Assembly (NCBI RefSeq): GCF_035918015.1
Contig: NZ_CP109132.1
Location: 4,340,001-4,404,000 of the forward strand
DNA from: Streptomyces sp. NBC_01754
GTDB lineage: Bacteria; Actinomycetota; Actinomycetes; Streptomycetales; Streptomycetaceae
Reading direction: 5' to 3'
Length of the DNA: 64,000 nucleotides
Shown piece after piece: positions 24,703-34,400 of the stretch (positions within the stretch are counted from its first letter, which is position 1; every line of letters starts with the position of its first letter). The notes beneath the pieces were generated by a model. It made no database searches. It was given only the letters and a program-made list of their open reading frames with translations, and was not told the DNA's origin. Position numbers and translations under genes: made by a program.

Positions 24703-25332
24703 ATGCCTTCACGCACTCCGACGGTCGGTTTCGACCTGGACATGACGCTCATCGACTCCCGGTCCGGCATCAAGGCCGCCTATCTGACCCTGGCGGCCGA
24801 GACCGGGGTGTCCATCGACGCCGACCTCGTCGTGAGCCGCCTCGGGCCGCCGCTGGAGCAGGAGCTGGCCAACTGGTTCCCGCCCGGCGCGGTGGCCGGG
24901 GCCGCCGACCGCTACCGCGCGCTCTACCCGGAGCGGGCGATCACACCGACGACCGTGCTCCCCGGCGCCCGGGAGTCCATCGAAGCCGTCCATGCGCTCG
25001 GCGGGCGGGTGATCGTCGTCACCGCCAAGTACGGGCCGAACGCCGAACTGCACCTGGACCACCTCGGCCTGGCGCCGGACGTGCTGGTCGGGGGGCTCTG
25101 GGCGGAGGGCAAGGCGGTGGCGCTCCTGGAGCACGGCGCGCGGATATACGTCGGCGACCACACCGCCGACGTACGCGGAGCCCGCGCGGCGGACGCCGTG
25201 CCGGTCGGCGTCACCACCGGCCCGTGCGACGAGGAGGAGCTGCGGACCGCGGGCGCCGACGTGATCCTGCCAAATCTCACCGGGTTCCCGGCCTGGCTGA
25301 ACGCCTGGGCGGGACGCGGTGAGGCCGCCTGA
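24703..25332 (+). CDS. HAD-superfamily hydrolase (phosphoglycolate phosphatase-like)
   Basis: This 209-residue soluble phosphatase has the HAD motifs in order: motif I VGFDLDMTLIDS (nucleophile Asp in DLDMT) at about residues 8-19, the cap domain from about 20-85, motif II VIVVTAKYG near 105, motif III Lys in AEGKAVAL near 133, and motif IV YVGDHTADVRGAR near 147. Similar proteins dephosphorylate phosphoglycolate or other small metabolites; the substrate is open. A CACAAT hexamer six bases before the ATG suggests a leaderless mRNA. The gene is divergent from the siderophore operon and convergent with a small membrane protein gene. Confidence 0.88.
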   Translation: MPSRTPTVGFDLDMTLIDSRSGIKAAYLTLAAETGVSIDADLVVSRLGPPLEQELANWFPPGAVAGAADRYRALYPERAITPTTVLPGARESIEAVHALGGRVIVVTAKYGPNAELHLDHLGLAPDVLVGGLWAEGKAVALLEHGARIYVGDHTADVRGARAADAVPVGVTTGPCDEEELRTAGADVILPNLTGFPAWLNAWAGRGEAA

Positions 25333-25341
25333 GGGTCCGGG

Positions 25342-25578
25342 TCAGCGGGCGGCGGCGCGCTTCGGCGAGTTCTTCCAGACCGAGCGCACCACGCCGGCGG
25401 CGGCGATGAGGAAGCCCAGCCCCATCAGCATGCACACCGCATAAGCCGCGGACGGGAACGGATCGGTGCCCAGGAACAGGGGGGCGACGGTCACCAGGGT
25501 GGCGAGCGCGCCGACGAAGAAGACGATCGCGCCGACCTGTACGAGCCGGTCGCCTGCGCCGGAAGGAGTAGTACTCAC
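25342..25578 (-). CDS. Small two-helix membrane protein
   Basis: This is a 78-residue protein with two predicted membrane helices (about 13-35 and 45-65) and a basic C-terminus ending [10 protein letters not shown] cannot name the family; it is a common type of conserved small actinobacterial membrane protein. The GTG at 25578 has TACCCT six bases upstream, the leaderless pattern. It is divergent from the cold-shock-domain gene, and its end lies nine bases from the end of the HAD gene. Confidence 0.75.
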   Translation of the reverse strand: MSTTPSGAGDRLVQVGAIVFFVGALATLVTVAPLFLGTDPFPSAAYAVCMLMGLGFLIAAAGVVRSVWKNSPKRAAAR

Positions 25579-25624
25579 CCGGCCAGGGTAGTTCCCAGCT
25601 CGACGGCGCCGTTCGGCGACCGTC

Positions 25625-25652
25625 TTGTCTCCGGCCCCCGGGCCACTAGCCT
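25625..25652 (+). promoter_or_regulatory. Promoter of the cold-shock-domain gene
   Basis: TTGTCT (25625-25630) and TAGCCT (25647-25652), 16 bases apart, precede a predicted leader of about 88 bases. Long leaders are usual for cold-shock genes. Confidence 0.5.
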
Positions 25653-25746
25653 TGGACATGGCGGGTCACGGGACCCGCTGTACTGCTCTCCGGAGCCGTT
25701 TCGCGGCTCGCCCGCCCCACCGACGAGTACGAGGACGAGGACAGAC

Positions 25747-26130
25747 GTGCCCACGGGTAAGGTCAAATGGTTCAATTCGGAAAAGGGCTTCGGCTTTCTT
25801 TCGCGCGACGACGGCGACGACGTCTTCGTCCACTCGTCCGTACTCCCGGCCGGTGTCGACGCCCTCAAGCCCGGACAGCGCGTCGAGTTCGGCGTGGTCG
25901 CGGGCCAGCGCGGTGACCAGGCGCTGTCCGTCGTCGTCCTGGACCCCACGCCGTCCGTCGCGGCCGCGCAGCGGCGCAAGCCGGACGAGCTGGCGTCGAT
26001 CGTGCAGGACCTGACGACGGTGCTGGAGAACATCACGCCGCTGCTGGAGCGGGGCCGCTACCCGGACAAGGCCGCGGGCGCGAAGATCGCCGGGTTGTTG
26101 CGGGCGGTCGCGGACCAGCTCGACGTCTGA
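25747..26130 (+). CDS. Cold-shock domain protein with C-terminal extension
   Basis: This 127-residue protein has a cold-shock domain in the first 66 residues: [15 protein letters not shown] (RNP1) and DVFVHSSVL (RNP2) show the aromatic residues that bind single-stranded nucleic acid. Residues 75-127 form a helical extension absent from the standard 67-residue CspA type, which may mediate dimerisation or another contact. It probably acts as an RNA chaperone or regulator. The GTG at 25747 gives the exact start of the conserved domain. Confidence 0.93.
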   Translation: MPTGKVKWFNSEKGFGFLSRDDGDDVFVHSSVLPAGVDALKPGQRVEFGVVAGQRGDQALSVVVLDPTPSVAAAQRRKPDELASIVQDLTTVLENITPLLERGRYPDKAAGAKIAGLLRAVADQLDV

Positions 26131-26216
26131 CGTACGCGTTCGTACGCGTTTCCGCGCGGGTGACGCCGCCGCACGGGACCGGCCCCGTCCACGGGTCCCG
26201 GTCCGGCGCGGTGGCG

Positions 26217-27122
26217 TCAGCCGGCGGGGAGCGACAGGGCGTCCGGGCCGAGCGCCGGTACGAGCCCTTCGGCGGCCGCCCGCGTCAGCAGGCCGCGGAT
26301 CGCCGCGTAGCCGCTCTCGCCGAGGTCGGCGGTGAACTCGTTGACGTACAGCCCGATGTGCTGGTCGGCCACGGCCGGGTCCATCTCCTGGGCGTGCTCC
26401 AGGACGTAGGGGCGTGAGCGCTCCGGGTCGTCCCAGGCCATCCGCACCGAGGTGCGGATGGTGTCCGTCAGCCGCCGCAGGGTCTCCTCGCCCAGGGACC
26501 GCTTGGCGATGATCGCGCCGAGCGGGATGGGTAGCCCGGTGGTCGACTCCCAGTGCTCGCCCATGTCCGCGAGGCTGTGCAGGCCGTACTCCTGGTAGGT
26601 GAAGCGGGCCTCGTGGATCACCAGGCCCGCGTCCACCCGGCCGTCGCGCACCGCGGGCATGATCTGGTCGAACGGCATGACGACGATCTCGCCCACGCCG
26701 CCGGGCACCACCTCGGCCGCCCAGAGCCGGAACAGCAGATACGCGGTGGAGCGCTCGCTCGGTACCGCCACGGTCTTCCCCGCCAGGTCCGCGCCCGGCT
26801 CCCGGGTGAGGACGAGCGGCCCGCAGCCCCGGCCCAGTGCCCCGCCGCAGGGCAGCAGCGCGTACGTGTCGAGGACGTAGGGCAGTACGGCGTAGGAGAC
26901 CTTCAGCACGTCGAGCTCGCCGCGCTCGGCCATGCCGTTGGTGAGGTCGATGTCGGCGAAGGTCACGTCGGGGGCGGGCGCGCCGGGGACCCGTCCGTGC
27001 GCCCAGGCGTCGAAGACGAAGGTGTCGTTCGGGCACGGCGAGAAGGCGATCCGCAGCCGCGGCGGTATGCCTTCGGCCGCGTCAGTCAGGGTGCGGGGTG
27101 CGGAGTCGGTCGAGTCGGTCAT
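26217..27122 (-). CDS. mqnD: 1,4-dihydroxy-6-naphthoate synthase (futalosine pathway)
   Basis: This 301-residue protein is MqnD, which converts cyclic de-hypoxanthine futalosine to 1,4-dihydroxy-6-naphthoate in the futalosine route to menaquinone. The fold is that of a periplasmic-binding-like protein: RIAFSPCPNDTFVFDAWAHG, LDVLKVSYAVLPYVL with conserved substrate contacts, VPSERSTAYLLFRLW and VDAGLVIHEARFTY. It overlaps the 3' end of mqnB, the upstream gene, by 41 bases. The ATG at 27122 has a GGAAGG ribosome site. Other pathway genes (mqnA, mqnC) are not in the window. Confidence 0.95.
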   Translation of the reverse strand: MTDSTDSAPRTLTDAAEGIPPRLRIAFSPCPNDTFVFDAWAHGRVPGAPAPDVTFADIDLTNGMAERGELDVLKVSYAVLPYVLDTYALLPCGGALGRGCGPLVLTREPGADLAGKTVAVPSERSTAYLLFRLWAAEVVPGGVGEIVVMPFDQIMPAVRDGRVDAGLVIHEARFTYQEYGLHSLADMGEHWESTTGLPIPLGAIIAKRSLGEETLRRLTDTIRTSVRMAWDDPERSRPYVLEHAQEMDPAVADQHIGLYVNEFTADLGESGYAAIRGLLTRAAAEGLVPALGPDALSLPAG

Positions 27123-27798
27123 GGGTCCAGCCTTCCACTACGGGGGCGAGCTTCCCGAACGCCTCGGTGAGCGCCGCCAGCGCTTCGCCGATGCGCCACG
27201 CGTCCCGGTCGCGGGGCCCCACGGTGTTCGAGACGGCCCGGAGCTCCAGCACCGGCAGGCCGAGCAGTCCGGCGGCCTCGGCGACGCCGAAGCCCTCCAT
27301 GGCCTCGGCGACGGCTCCGGGATGGGCGGCCAGCAGCGCGGCGGTGCGGGCGGCGCTGCCGGTCACGGTCGAGACGGTGAGTACCCGTCCCCGCACGGCC
27401 CCGGTGGCCTCGGCCACCTCCCGCACGAGGCGGGCGGGCGGCACGAACAGGTCCCTGCCGAAGCCGAGAGCGGTGACGGGCACGAAACCGTCCGGGGTCT
27501 CGGCGCCGAGGTCGGCGGCGACGATGCCGCTCGCCACGACGAGGGAGCCGACGGGCGCGGCGGGAGCGAAACCGCCCCCGATACCGGCGGAGACGACGAG
27601 ACCGTACGGGGACGCGGCCAGGGCGAACGCGGTGGCGGCAGCCGCGGCGGCCGGCCCGGCGCCGCCCGCGACGACGTCGAAGGGGCCCGCCCGGTGGATC
27701 TCGGCACCCGGCACCCCGCTGATCCGAGGCGGCTCCCCGACGGCACGCGTCACCGCGTCCCGTTCGGCCGGTACGGCGGTCACGACCAGCACCCGCAC
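27082..27798 (-). CDS. mqnB: Futalosine hydrolase
   Basis: This 238-residue member of the nucleoside phosphorylase/MTA hydrolase family splits futalosine (or its deaminated form) to release hypoxanthine and dehypoxanthine futalosine. It has VRVLVVTAVPAERDAV at the N-terminus, VVSAGIGGGFAPAAPVGSLV near residue 75, and the catalytic region VAEAMEGFGVAEAAG near 178 with the conserved Glu. I choose the GTG at 27798 because AGGAG lies seven bases before it and homologues begin at this point; an in-frame TTG ten codons upstream is less likely. It sits directly upstream of mqnD. Confidence 0.92.
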   Translation of the reverse strand: MRVLVVTAVPAERDAVTRAVGEPPRISGVPGAEIHRAGPFDVVAGGAGPAAAAAATAFALAASPYGLVVSAGIGGGFAPAAPVGSLVVASGIVAADLGAETPDGFVPVTALGFGRDLFVPPARLVREVAEATGAVRGRVLTVSTVTGSAARTAALLAAHPGAVAEAMEGFGVAEAAGLLGLPVLELRAVSNTVGPRDRDAWRIGEALAALTEAFGKLAPVVEGWTHDRLDRLRTPHPD

Positions 27799-27844
27799 GG
27801 CGTCGCTCCTGGGGAATCGGGTGGTCAACCGGCTGAGCGGATGA

Positions 27845-28327
27845 TCAGGAGGTCCTCTTGAGCAGGAAGTGCCAGACGCCCGTGAACTTCTGGCCCTGGG
27901 TCTCGACGATGCTCACCTGCGTCTCGTCCGCGGTGGTCTCGCCGGTCTGGCTGGCGAAGAAGGCACTGCCCGGGATCGACCGGTAGCTCTTCTTGTACGG
28001 CTCCTGCTCGGCCCGCTGGCCGTTGATGAACAGGGTCCAGCCGTGGTCGGCGATCTCGGGGTCGACGCCGAAGCGGACCTTGTCGTCCATGGAGACCTCG
28101 ACGGTCTTGTCCGCCTTCTTGTTGAGGCAGCCCTCGATCTCGGACTCCTTGAGCGCCTTGCCGTTGTCGTAGCAGGCGGCCTCGGTGTTCACCGAGTTGT
28201 CGCCGACCGTCACGGTGGCGAGCGGCGTCGGCTTGTCGCAGGCGGTCAGGACAAGGAGTCCCGCGGACACGGCACCGAGAGCGACGCCGATTCGACGGCC
28301 CTTACCGGAGAAGAACGCAACGGTCAT
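27845..28327 (-). CDS. DUF2771 family lipoprotein
   Basis: This is a 160-residue secreted lipoprotein. A basic N-terminus and hydrophobic helix end in the lipobox LTAC, with Cys30 lipidated. The mature domain has a CYDNGKAL segment and a second cysteine in EGCLNKK, likely a disulfide, then a beta-rich C-terminal part (FTGVWHFLLKRTS). This matches DUF2771, an actinobacterial extracellular family of unknown role. It lies 46 bases upstream of mqnB on the same strand and 27 bases downstream of the MFS gene, so it may share transcripts with both. Confidence 0.85.
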   Translation of the reverse strand: MTVAFFSGKGRRIGVALGAVSAGLLVLTACDKPTPLATVTVGDNSVNTEAACYDNGKALKESEIEGCLNKKADKTVEVSMDDKVRFGVDPEIADHGWTLFINGQRAEQEPYKKSYRSIPGSAFFASQTGETTADETQVSIVETQGQKFTGVWHFLLKRTS

Positions 28328-28354
28328 GCGCCGAAGGTTATCGGTCGGCACGGT

Positions 28355-29812
28355 TCACGCCACGCGGGGGTGCGGTGAGCCGCGCCGTGCGGCGCCCAGG
28401 AGACCCCGTACGGAGGTGGTCGCGCCGAGCGCGAGGATTCCCGAGGCGACCGACATGCCCAGGGGGCCGTTGAGCGGCAGCACGATGCCGACGGCGCCGC
28501 CGAGCACCCAGGACATCTGGAGCAGGGTCTCGGACCGGGCGAAGGCCGAGGTCCGAACCTCCTCCGGCACGTCCCGCTGCATCATGGCGTCCAGGGACAG
28601 CTTCGACAGGGCCTGGGTGAATCCGGCCACCGCCGCCAGCGCGGCGACCAGCACCGTGCTGAAGAACACCGCGGCGAGCACCGCCACGCCCAGGGCGAGC
28701 CCCAGCACCGTCGCGACGATCACCTCGGGGCCGCGCTCCCGCAGCCAGGCCCCCACGGCCGTACCGAGGGCGTTGCCCGCGCCGGCCGCCACGCCGACGA
28801 TGCCGAGCGAGACGGCGGCGCTCTGCCCGCTGAGCGGGTGCTCGCGCAGCAGGAACGCCAGGAAGAAGATCAGGAAGCCGGAGAGCGCGCGGTGTGACGC
28901 GTTGGCCTGGAGGCCGTGCAGGACGGACGGCCCGACGGACCGCAGCCCCGGCCTCCCCTTCCTGTCCTTGGCCTTGTCCTTGTCCTTGCTCCTGCCCTTG
29001 TCCCAGCGGGTGGTCCACAGATCGCCGCGCGTGCTCGCGGGGCCGGCCGGCGCCTCCTCACCGCCGCGTGGGACCAGCCGGGCGCGGCGTTCGCCCTTCG
29101 CGGAGTCGACCTTGCCCGGCAGGGTGAAGGCGAGGACCGTACCGCCGGCGAAGATCGCGCAGGCGCCGTAGAGCGGCCAGGCGGACCCGACGGTCTGGAG
29201 GCCCGCCCCGATCGGGGCGGCCACCCCCGTGGCCAGCAGCCCGGCCAGGGTCACCCGGGAATTGGCCTTCACCAGGGAGAACCGTGGAGGCAGGAGGCGG
29301 GGGACGACGGCGCTGCGCACCACCCCGTACGCCTTGGAGCAGACCAGGACGCCCAGGGCCGCCGGATACAGCTCCAGACCGCCCGTGGCGACCGCACCCG
29401 ACATGGTGAGCGCGAGCACCGCCCGGGCGCACATCGCACCCGCCATCGCGGCACGCCGGCCGTGCGGCAGCCGGTCCAGCAGCGGTCCGATCACGGGGGC
29501 GAGCAGGGTGAAGGGAGCCATCGTGACGGCGAGGTACAGGGCGACGCGCCCGCGCGCCTCGTCCGTCGGTACGGAGAAGAAGACGGTGGAGGCGAGCGCG
29601 ACGGTGATCATGACGTCGCCCGCGCCGTTGACCGCGTGCAGTTCGATCAGCTTGCCGAGACCCGACTCCCCGGCCCCGTGGGCGTGGGTCGCCTTCCGGA
29701 TACCCCGCGCGCCGTAGGCGAACGGGGCACGCAGGGCATGACCGACCCTCCGGCCCGCCCCGTGGAGGGGACCGGATCCGTCGGACGACCTGGCGGCACC
29801 CACGTGAGTCAT
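28355..29812 (-). CDS. MFS transporter with charged central linker
   Basis: This 485-residue membrane protein has about 12 helices. An N-terminal cytoplasmic extension of about 50 residues contains an HALRAPFAYGARGIRKATHAH segment. Between the two six-helix halves is a highly charged stretch, WDKGRSKDKDKAKDRKGRPG, coded by a run of repeated Lys/Asp codons. No substrate signature is recognised. The ATG at 29812 opens the conserved part. It is divergent from the DUF3027 gene across a 419-base gap. Confidence 0.8.
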   Translation of the reverse strand: MTHVGAARSSDGSGPLHGAGRRVGHALRAPFAYGARGIRKATHAHGAGESGLGKLIELHAVNGAGDVMITVALASTVFFSVPTDEARGRVALYLAVTMAPFTLLAPVIGPLLDRLPHGRRAAMAGAMCARAVLALTMSGAVATGGLELYPAALGVLVCSKAYGVVRSAVVPRLLPPRFSLVKANSRVTLAGLLATGVAAPIGAGLQTVGSAWPLYGACAIFAGGTVLAFTLPGKVDSAKGERRARLVPRGGEEAPAGPASTRGDLWTTRWDKGRSKDKDKAKDRKGRPGLRSVGPSVLHGLQANASHRALSGFLIFFLAFLLREHPLSGQSAAVSLGIVGVAAGAGNALGTAVGAWLRERGPEVIVATVLGLALGVAVLAAVFFSTVLVAALAAVAGFTQALSKLSLDAMMQRDVPEEVRTSAFARSETLLQMSWVLGGAVGIVLPLNGPLGMSVASGILALGATTSVRGLLGAARRGSPHPRVA

Positions 29813-30231
29813 AGTGCCCCACCCCCCGCCCCCACGAACCCCATGATCGGGCCGGGCGCGGCGGCCGACGCCCTGTCGGGTGAGCCGGACCCGGGCGACG
29901 AGGGCCCGCCCGGTGACTTTCCCGGGACGGATCCGGGCAGCTCGCGGCGGTGCGTCTCTGCTGTTCCGGCCCTCTTCGGGACGGGCATGTGGGCGCCGGG
30001 CGGCGGAGAGGGTAGCGTGCACTCACGCGCCACCGGCGATGGTTCTTGGCCGCGCGCCTCTTCGCGATCCCGCAGAATGGATGGCAGAAGGCGCGCCCGA
30101 GGCAGGCACCACGGGTGTGGACGTCGACGCGGCCCCCAGGTCCGCTCCGCCCGCACCTGTGACAGCCGAAATCGGACATCGATGGGCTGTAGGCGCGCTC
30201 GTGAGACGGCGTATGGAGAGAAGCGAGACCT
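29813..30231. other. Gap without a supported gene between divergent MFS and DUF3027 genes
   Basis: Open frames exist on both strands but their third-position GC is lower than in neighbouring genes. One minus-strand stretch near 29,990-30,180 is rich in Cys, His and Arg (CHRCGRSG, FCHPFCGIAKRR), but lacks a clear start or ribosome site. A TACCCT hexamer on the minus strand near 30,014 and a plus-strand promoter for the DUF3027 gene are plausible. I cannot call a gene. Confidence 0.4.
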
Positions 30232-31164
30232 GTGAGTGCTGCGACGACGCGAAGCCGTACGGCCCGTACCCCCGCCCCCGACCGCCTGTGCGCCGAGGCG
30301 GTAGACCTCGCCCGGGCGGCCGCCGAGGAGGCCGCCGCGCCCGGTGCGGTGGGTGAGCATGTGTCCCTGGTCTCCGAGGGCGACCGGGTCGTCACCCACT
30401 ACTTCGAGTGCGAGGACCCCGGCTACCGGGGCTGGCGCTGGGCGGTGACGGTCGCGCGGGCCTCCCGCGCCAAGAAGGTCACCCTCGACGAAACGGTGCT
30501 GCTGCCCGGTTCCGACGCGCTTCTGGCCCCGGAGTGGGTGCCGTGGAGCGAGCGGCTGCGGCCCGGTGACATGGGACCCGGCGACCTGCTGCCCACCGAG
30601 GCGGAGGACCCCCGACTGGAGCCGGGCTACACCGGCGAGGACGAGCCGCCGCCGAACTCGGTGCTCGCCGGGATGTCCGACGAGATCGCGGACCTCGTGG
30701 ACGTGGAGGACGCGGAGCTCACCACCCGGCCCGCGGAGGTGAACCGCGGCGCGATCGCCTCCGTCGCGGAGGAGCTCGGGGCGCGGCGGGCGCGGGTGCT
30801 GTCCCGGTACGGACTGCGGCTGGCGGCGGACCGGTGGGACGAGGCATTCGGGCCCCGGACCCCGATGGCGCAGGCGGCGCCGGCGTCCTGCGTGACCTGC
30901 GCGTTCCTGCTGCCCATGGCGGGTTCGCTGCGGCAGGCGTTCGGGGTGTGCGCCAACGAGTTCGCTCCGGCGGACGGCCGGGTGGTCTCGCTGGCGTACG
31001 GCTGCGGGGGGCACTCCGAGGCCGCGGTGATGCCGAAGACGCCGCAGCCGGCCCCGCACGCGATGGACACGATGCGGGTGGACACGTACTCGCTGCGGCC
31101 GGACGACTCCGGCTCGGTCCCGGCTCTGCCGGACGGTCCGACGGAGGACCTGGGCCACTCCTGA
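30232..31164 (+). CDS. DUF3027 domain-containing protein
   Basis: This 310-residue soluble protein matches DUF3027, an actinobacterial family of unknown function. It has YFECEDPGYRGWRWAVTVARA near residue 60, the LLPGSDALLAPEWVPWSERL block near 90, and a C-terminal cysteine set: CVTCAFLLP, then CANEFAP and YGCGGHSEA, which could bind a metal. The GTG at 30232 opens a non-conserved Ala/Arg-rich leader. It is followed on the same strand, after 268 bases, by the sacsin-like ATPase gene. Confidence 0.85.
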   Translation: MSAATTRSRTARTPAPDRLCAEAVDLARAAAEEAAAPGAVGEHVSLVSEGDRVVTHYFECEDPGYRGWRWAVTVARASRAKKVTLDETVLLPGSDALLAPEWVPWSERLRPGDMGPGDLLPTEAEDPRLEPGYTGEDEPPPNSVLAGMSDEIADLVDVEDAELTTRPAEVNRGAIASVAEELGARRARVLSRYGLRLAADRWDEAFGPRTPMAQAAPASCVTCAFLLPMAGSLRQAFGVCANEFAPADGRVVSLAYGCGGHSEAAVMPKTPQPAPHAMDTMRVDTYSLRPDDSGSVPALPDGPTEDLGHS

Positions 31165-31432
31165 CGCCTCTTCGGGGCCGGCGCTGCCTCCCACGGGCCT
31201 CCGGCCGCCCTCCCGGGGCCCGGTGCCGACGATCGGCGGAACGGGCCCGGGCGGGCTTGTGTCCACGATCGCCGGGCGGTCCGGCCGCAGAGCCCGTGTC
31301 CCCGGGCGGCGCGACAGGGCCGCCCCGTCCGGTGACAGGGGACGGAACCCCCGGCCGGACGGCGGCCCCGCAGACGGTACCTTCGGGCGCACACTGGGCG
31401 TCAGAGGTCACCGGAAGAGCGGAGTCACGAGC

Positions 31433-34400
31433 GTGAGCATGAATGCGACCGAGGGGGCCGATCCGTTCGGGACCGCGCGGCTGCGACGCGGTGTGCTCGA
31501 CGCCTGGGGGGCCGGGCCCGTCCGTTTCCGTGAGGACGCCAACGCCGAGGAGGACCTCGTCCTCGGCGGCTACCGTGACCGGCTCGTCGTCGAGCTGGCC
31601 CAGAACGCCGCCGACGCCGCCGCCCGCGCCGGGGTACCCGGCCGGCTCCGGCTCACCCTGCACGAGGACCGGGACGGCCGTGCCGTGCTGGCCGCCGCCA
31701 ACACCGGCGCGCCCCTGGACGCCACCGGCGTCGAGTCCCTGAGCACCCTGCGGGCCTCGGCCAAGCGTGAGGGACACGAGCAGGCCGTCGGCCGGTTCGG
31801 CGTCGGGTTCGCCGCCGTCCTCGCGGTCAGCGACGAACCCGCCCTCGTCGGCCGGCACGGCGGCGTCCGCTGGTCTCTCGCCGAGGCACGCGACCTCGCC
31901 GGCCGGGCGGCCACGGCCAGCCCCGGACTCGGGGACGAGCTGCGCCGCCGCGACGGCCACGTGCCGCTCCTGCGCCTCCCGCTGCCCGCCGAGGGCACCG
32001 CGCCCGAGGGGTACGACACGGTCGTCGTGCTGCCCCTGCGCGACGGCGTCGCCGAGGACCTGGTGGCCCGGCTCCTCGCCTCGGTGGACGACGCGCTGCT
32101 GCTCACGCTCCCCGGCCTCGCCGAGGTCGTCATCGAGACGCCGGACGGCGTACGGACGCTGGCCCGCTCACAGCACGGCCCGTACACCCACGTCGAGGAC
32201 TCGGCGAGCGGGACCCACCGCTGGCGCACCGTCGTCCGCCACGGCCCCGTCGAGCGGGAGCTGCTCGCCGACCGGCCCGTGGAGGAACGGCTGCGCCCGC
32301 ACTGGTCGGTGACCTGGGCCGTGCCCGTCGACGAGGACGGGGCGCCCCGCAGCCCCCGTACCGCCCCGGTCGTGCACGCGCCGACCCCGACCGAGGAACC
32401 CCTCGGGGTGCCCGCGCTGCTGATCGCCTCGCTGCCGCTGGACACCACCCGCAGGCACCCCGCCCCCGGGCCGCTGACCGACTTCCTGGTACGACGGGCC
32501 GCCGACGCGTACGCCGAGCTGCTGGCCGGGTGGGAGCCGGTGTCCACCGCCACGATCGCGCTCGTGCCCGGCCCGCTCGGCAAGGGGGTGCTGGACGGCG
32601 AGCTGCGCGCCGCGATCCTGGCGCGGCTGCCCGAGGTCGCCTTCCTGGAGCCCGCGGCACCCCGGGACCTCGCGGCGGAGGACGAGCGGTGGGACGACTG
32701 GGAGGCCGACGCCGACGGGGCGCCCCGCACCGCGACCACCGCGCTGCGCCCGCTGGAGGCCGAGGTCGTCGAGGGGGTGGGCGCCGAGACCGTACGGGTC
32801 CTCGCCGAGGTGCTGCCCTGTCTGCTGCCCGCCGGGCTCGAACGCTGTACGGAGCTGCGCACGCTCGGGGTCGCCCGGGTCCCGCTGTCCGAGGCCGTCG
32901 ACCGGCTGGCCGGCCTGGAACGCGCCCCGGAGTGGTGGCGGCGGCTCTACGACAGCCTCGCCGGGGTCGACCCGGACCGGCTCTCCGGGCTTCCCGTCCC
33001 GCTCGCGGGCGAGGGCGCGGCCGACGAGGTGCCCCGCACCACGATCGGCCCCCGTCAGGTCCTCCTGCCGCTGCCGGACGCGCTGACCGCCCCCGTACTC
33101 GCCCGGCTGGCCAGGCTCGGGCTGAAGGTCGCCCACCCGGACGCCGCCCACCCGCTGCTGGAGAAGCTGGGTGCCCTGCCCGCGACCCCGCGCGCCGTCC
33201 TGACGACACCGCAGGTCCGGGCGGCGGTCGCCGGATCGCTGGACGCCGGGGAGATCTGGGACGAGGACGCCCTGGACGGCGACGAGCTCGCCGAGACCGT
33301 CCTCACCCTCGTACGGGACGCGGACCTGGAGCCCGGCGACGAGCCCTGGCTGGGTGCCCTGGCGCTGCCCGACGAGGACGGCGAGACCGCGCCCGCCGGT
33401 GAACTCGTGCTGCCGGGAAGCCCGTTCGCCCAGGTGATGCGGGAGGGCGAACTGGCCCTGTGCGACGGGGAGCTGGCCGACCGCTGGGGCGAACAGCCGC
33501 TGACCGCCTGCGGGGTGCTGGCCACGTTCGCCCTCGTACGCGCCACCGACGTCGTCCTGGACCCGGACGAACTGGAGCCCCGTGACGGCGACTTCGCCGA
33601 ACCGGACGACGCCGGACTGCTGGACGCCGTGGACGTGTGGTGCGAGGACGTGCTGGACCAGCTGCCCGACACCCCGGTGCCGCCGGTCGCCACCGAACTC
33701 GTCGCCGTACGCGACCTGGACCTCGTCGACGACGACGCCTGGCCGCAGGCGCTCGCCATGCTGGCCCGCCCGCCGCTGCGCGACGCGCTGACCCAGCCGG
33801 TGCGTGTCCTGCTCCCGGACGGTACGACGCGGTCCGTGCGCTCCTACACCGCCTGGTGGCTGCGCGACCACCCGGTGCTCGACGGCCGGCGCCCGGCGGG
33901 CCTGCGCGCCGCGGGCGGCGACCCGCGTCTGTCCGGCCTCTACGACTCCGTCGACGCCACCGGCTTCGACGACGTCCAGGTGCTGCGCGCCCTCGGGGTG
34001 CGGACCTCGGTGGACGCCCTGCTGGACGAGCCGGGCGGCGCGGCCGAGCTGCTGGGCAGGCTCGCGGACGAGGAACGCCCCGTCACCGCCGTACAGCTGC
34101 ACGCGCTGTACACCGCCCTCGCCGAGCTGGACCCCGAACAGGTCACGCTCCCCGACGAGTTGCGGGCCGTGGTGGACGGCGAGGTGCGGGTGGCCGACGC
34201 GGCGGACGCGGTGGTCGCGGACGCCCCCGACGTCCTTCCGCTCACCGGAGGACTGCCCCTGCTGCCGGTGGCACCGGCGCGCGCCGCCGATCTGGCGGAA
34301 CTGCTCCAGGTGCGGCGGCTCGGCGAGAGCGTCGAGGCCGAGGTGACGACCGAGGGTGAGGAGCACCGGGTGCCGGACCCGGTGCGGGTGCTGCTCGGCG

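Noticed and set aside
27799..27828. TTG start for mqnB ten codons upstream
   Set aside because: The GTG at 27798 has a proper AGGAG site and matches the start of homologues.
29990..30180. Cys/His-rich minus-strand frame in the DUF3027 upstream gap
   Set aside because: It has no ribosome site or defined start, runs on into the MFS gene in a wrong frame, and its third-position GC is lower than in real genes here.
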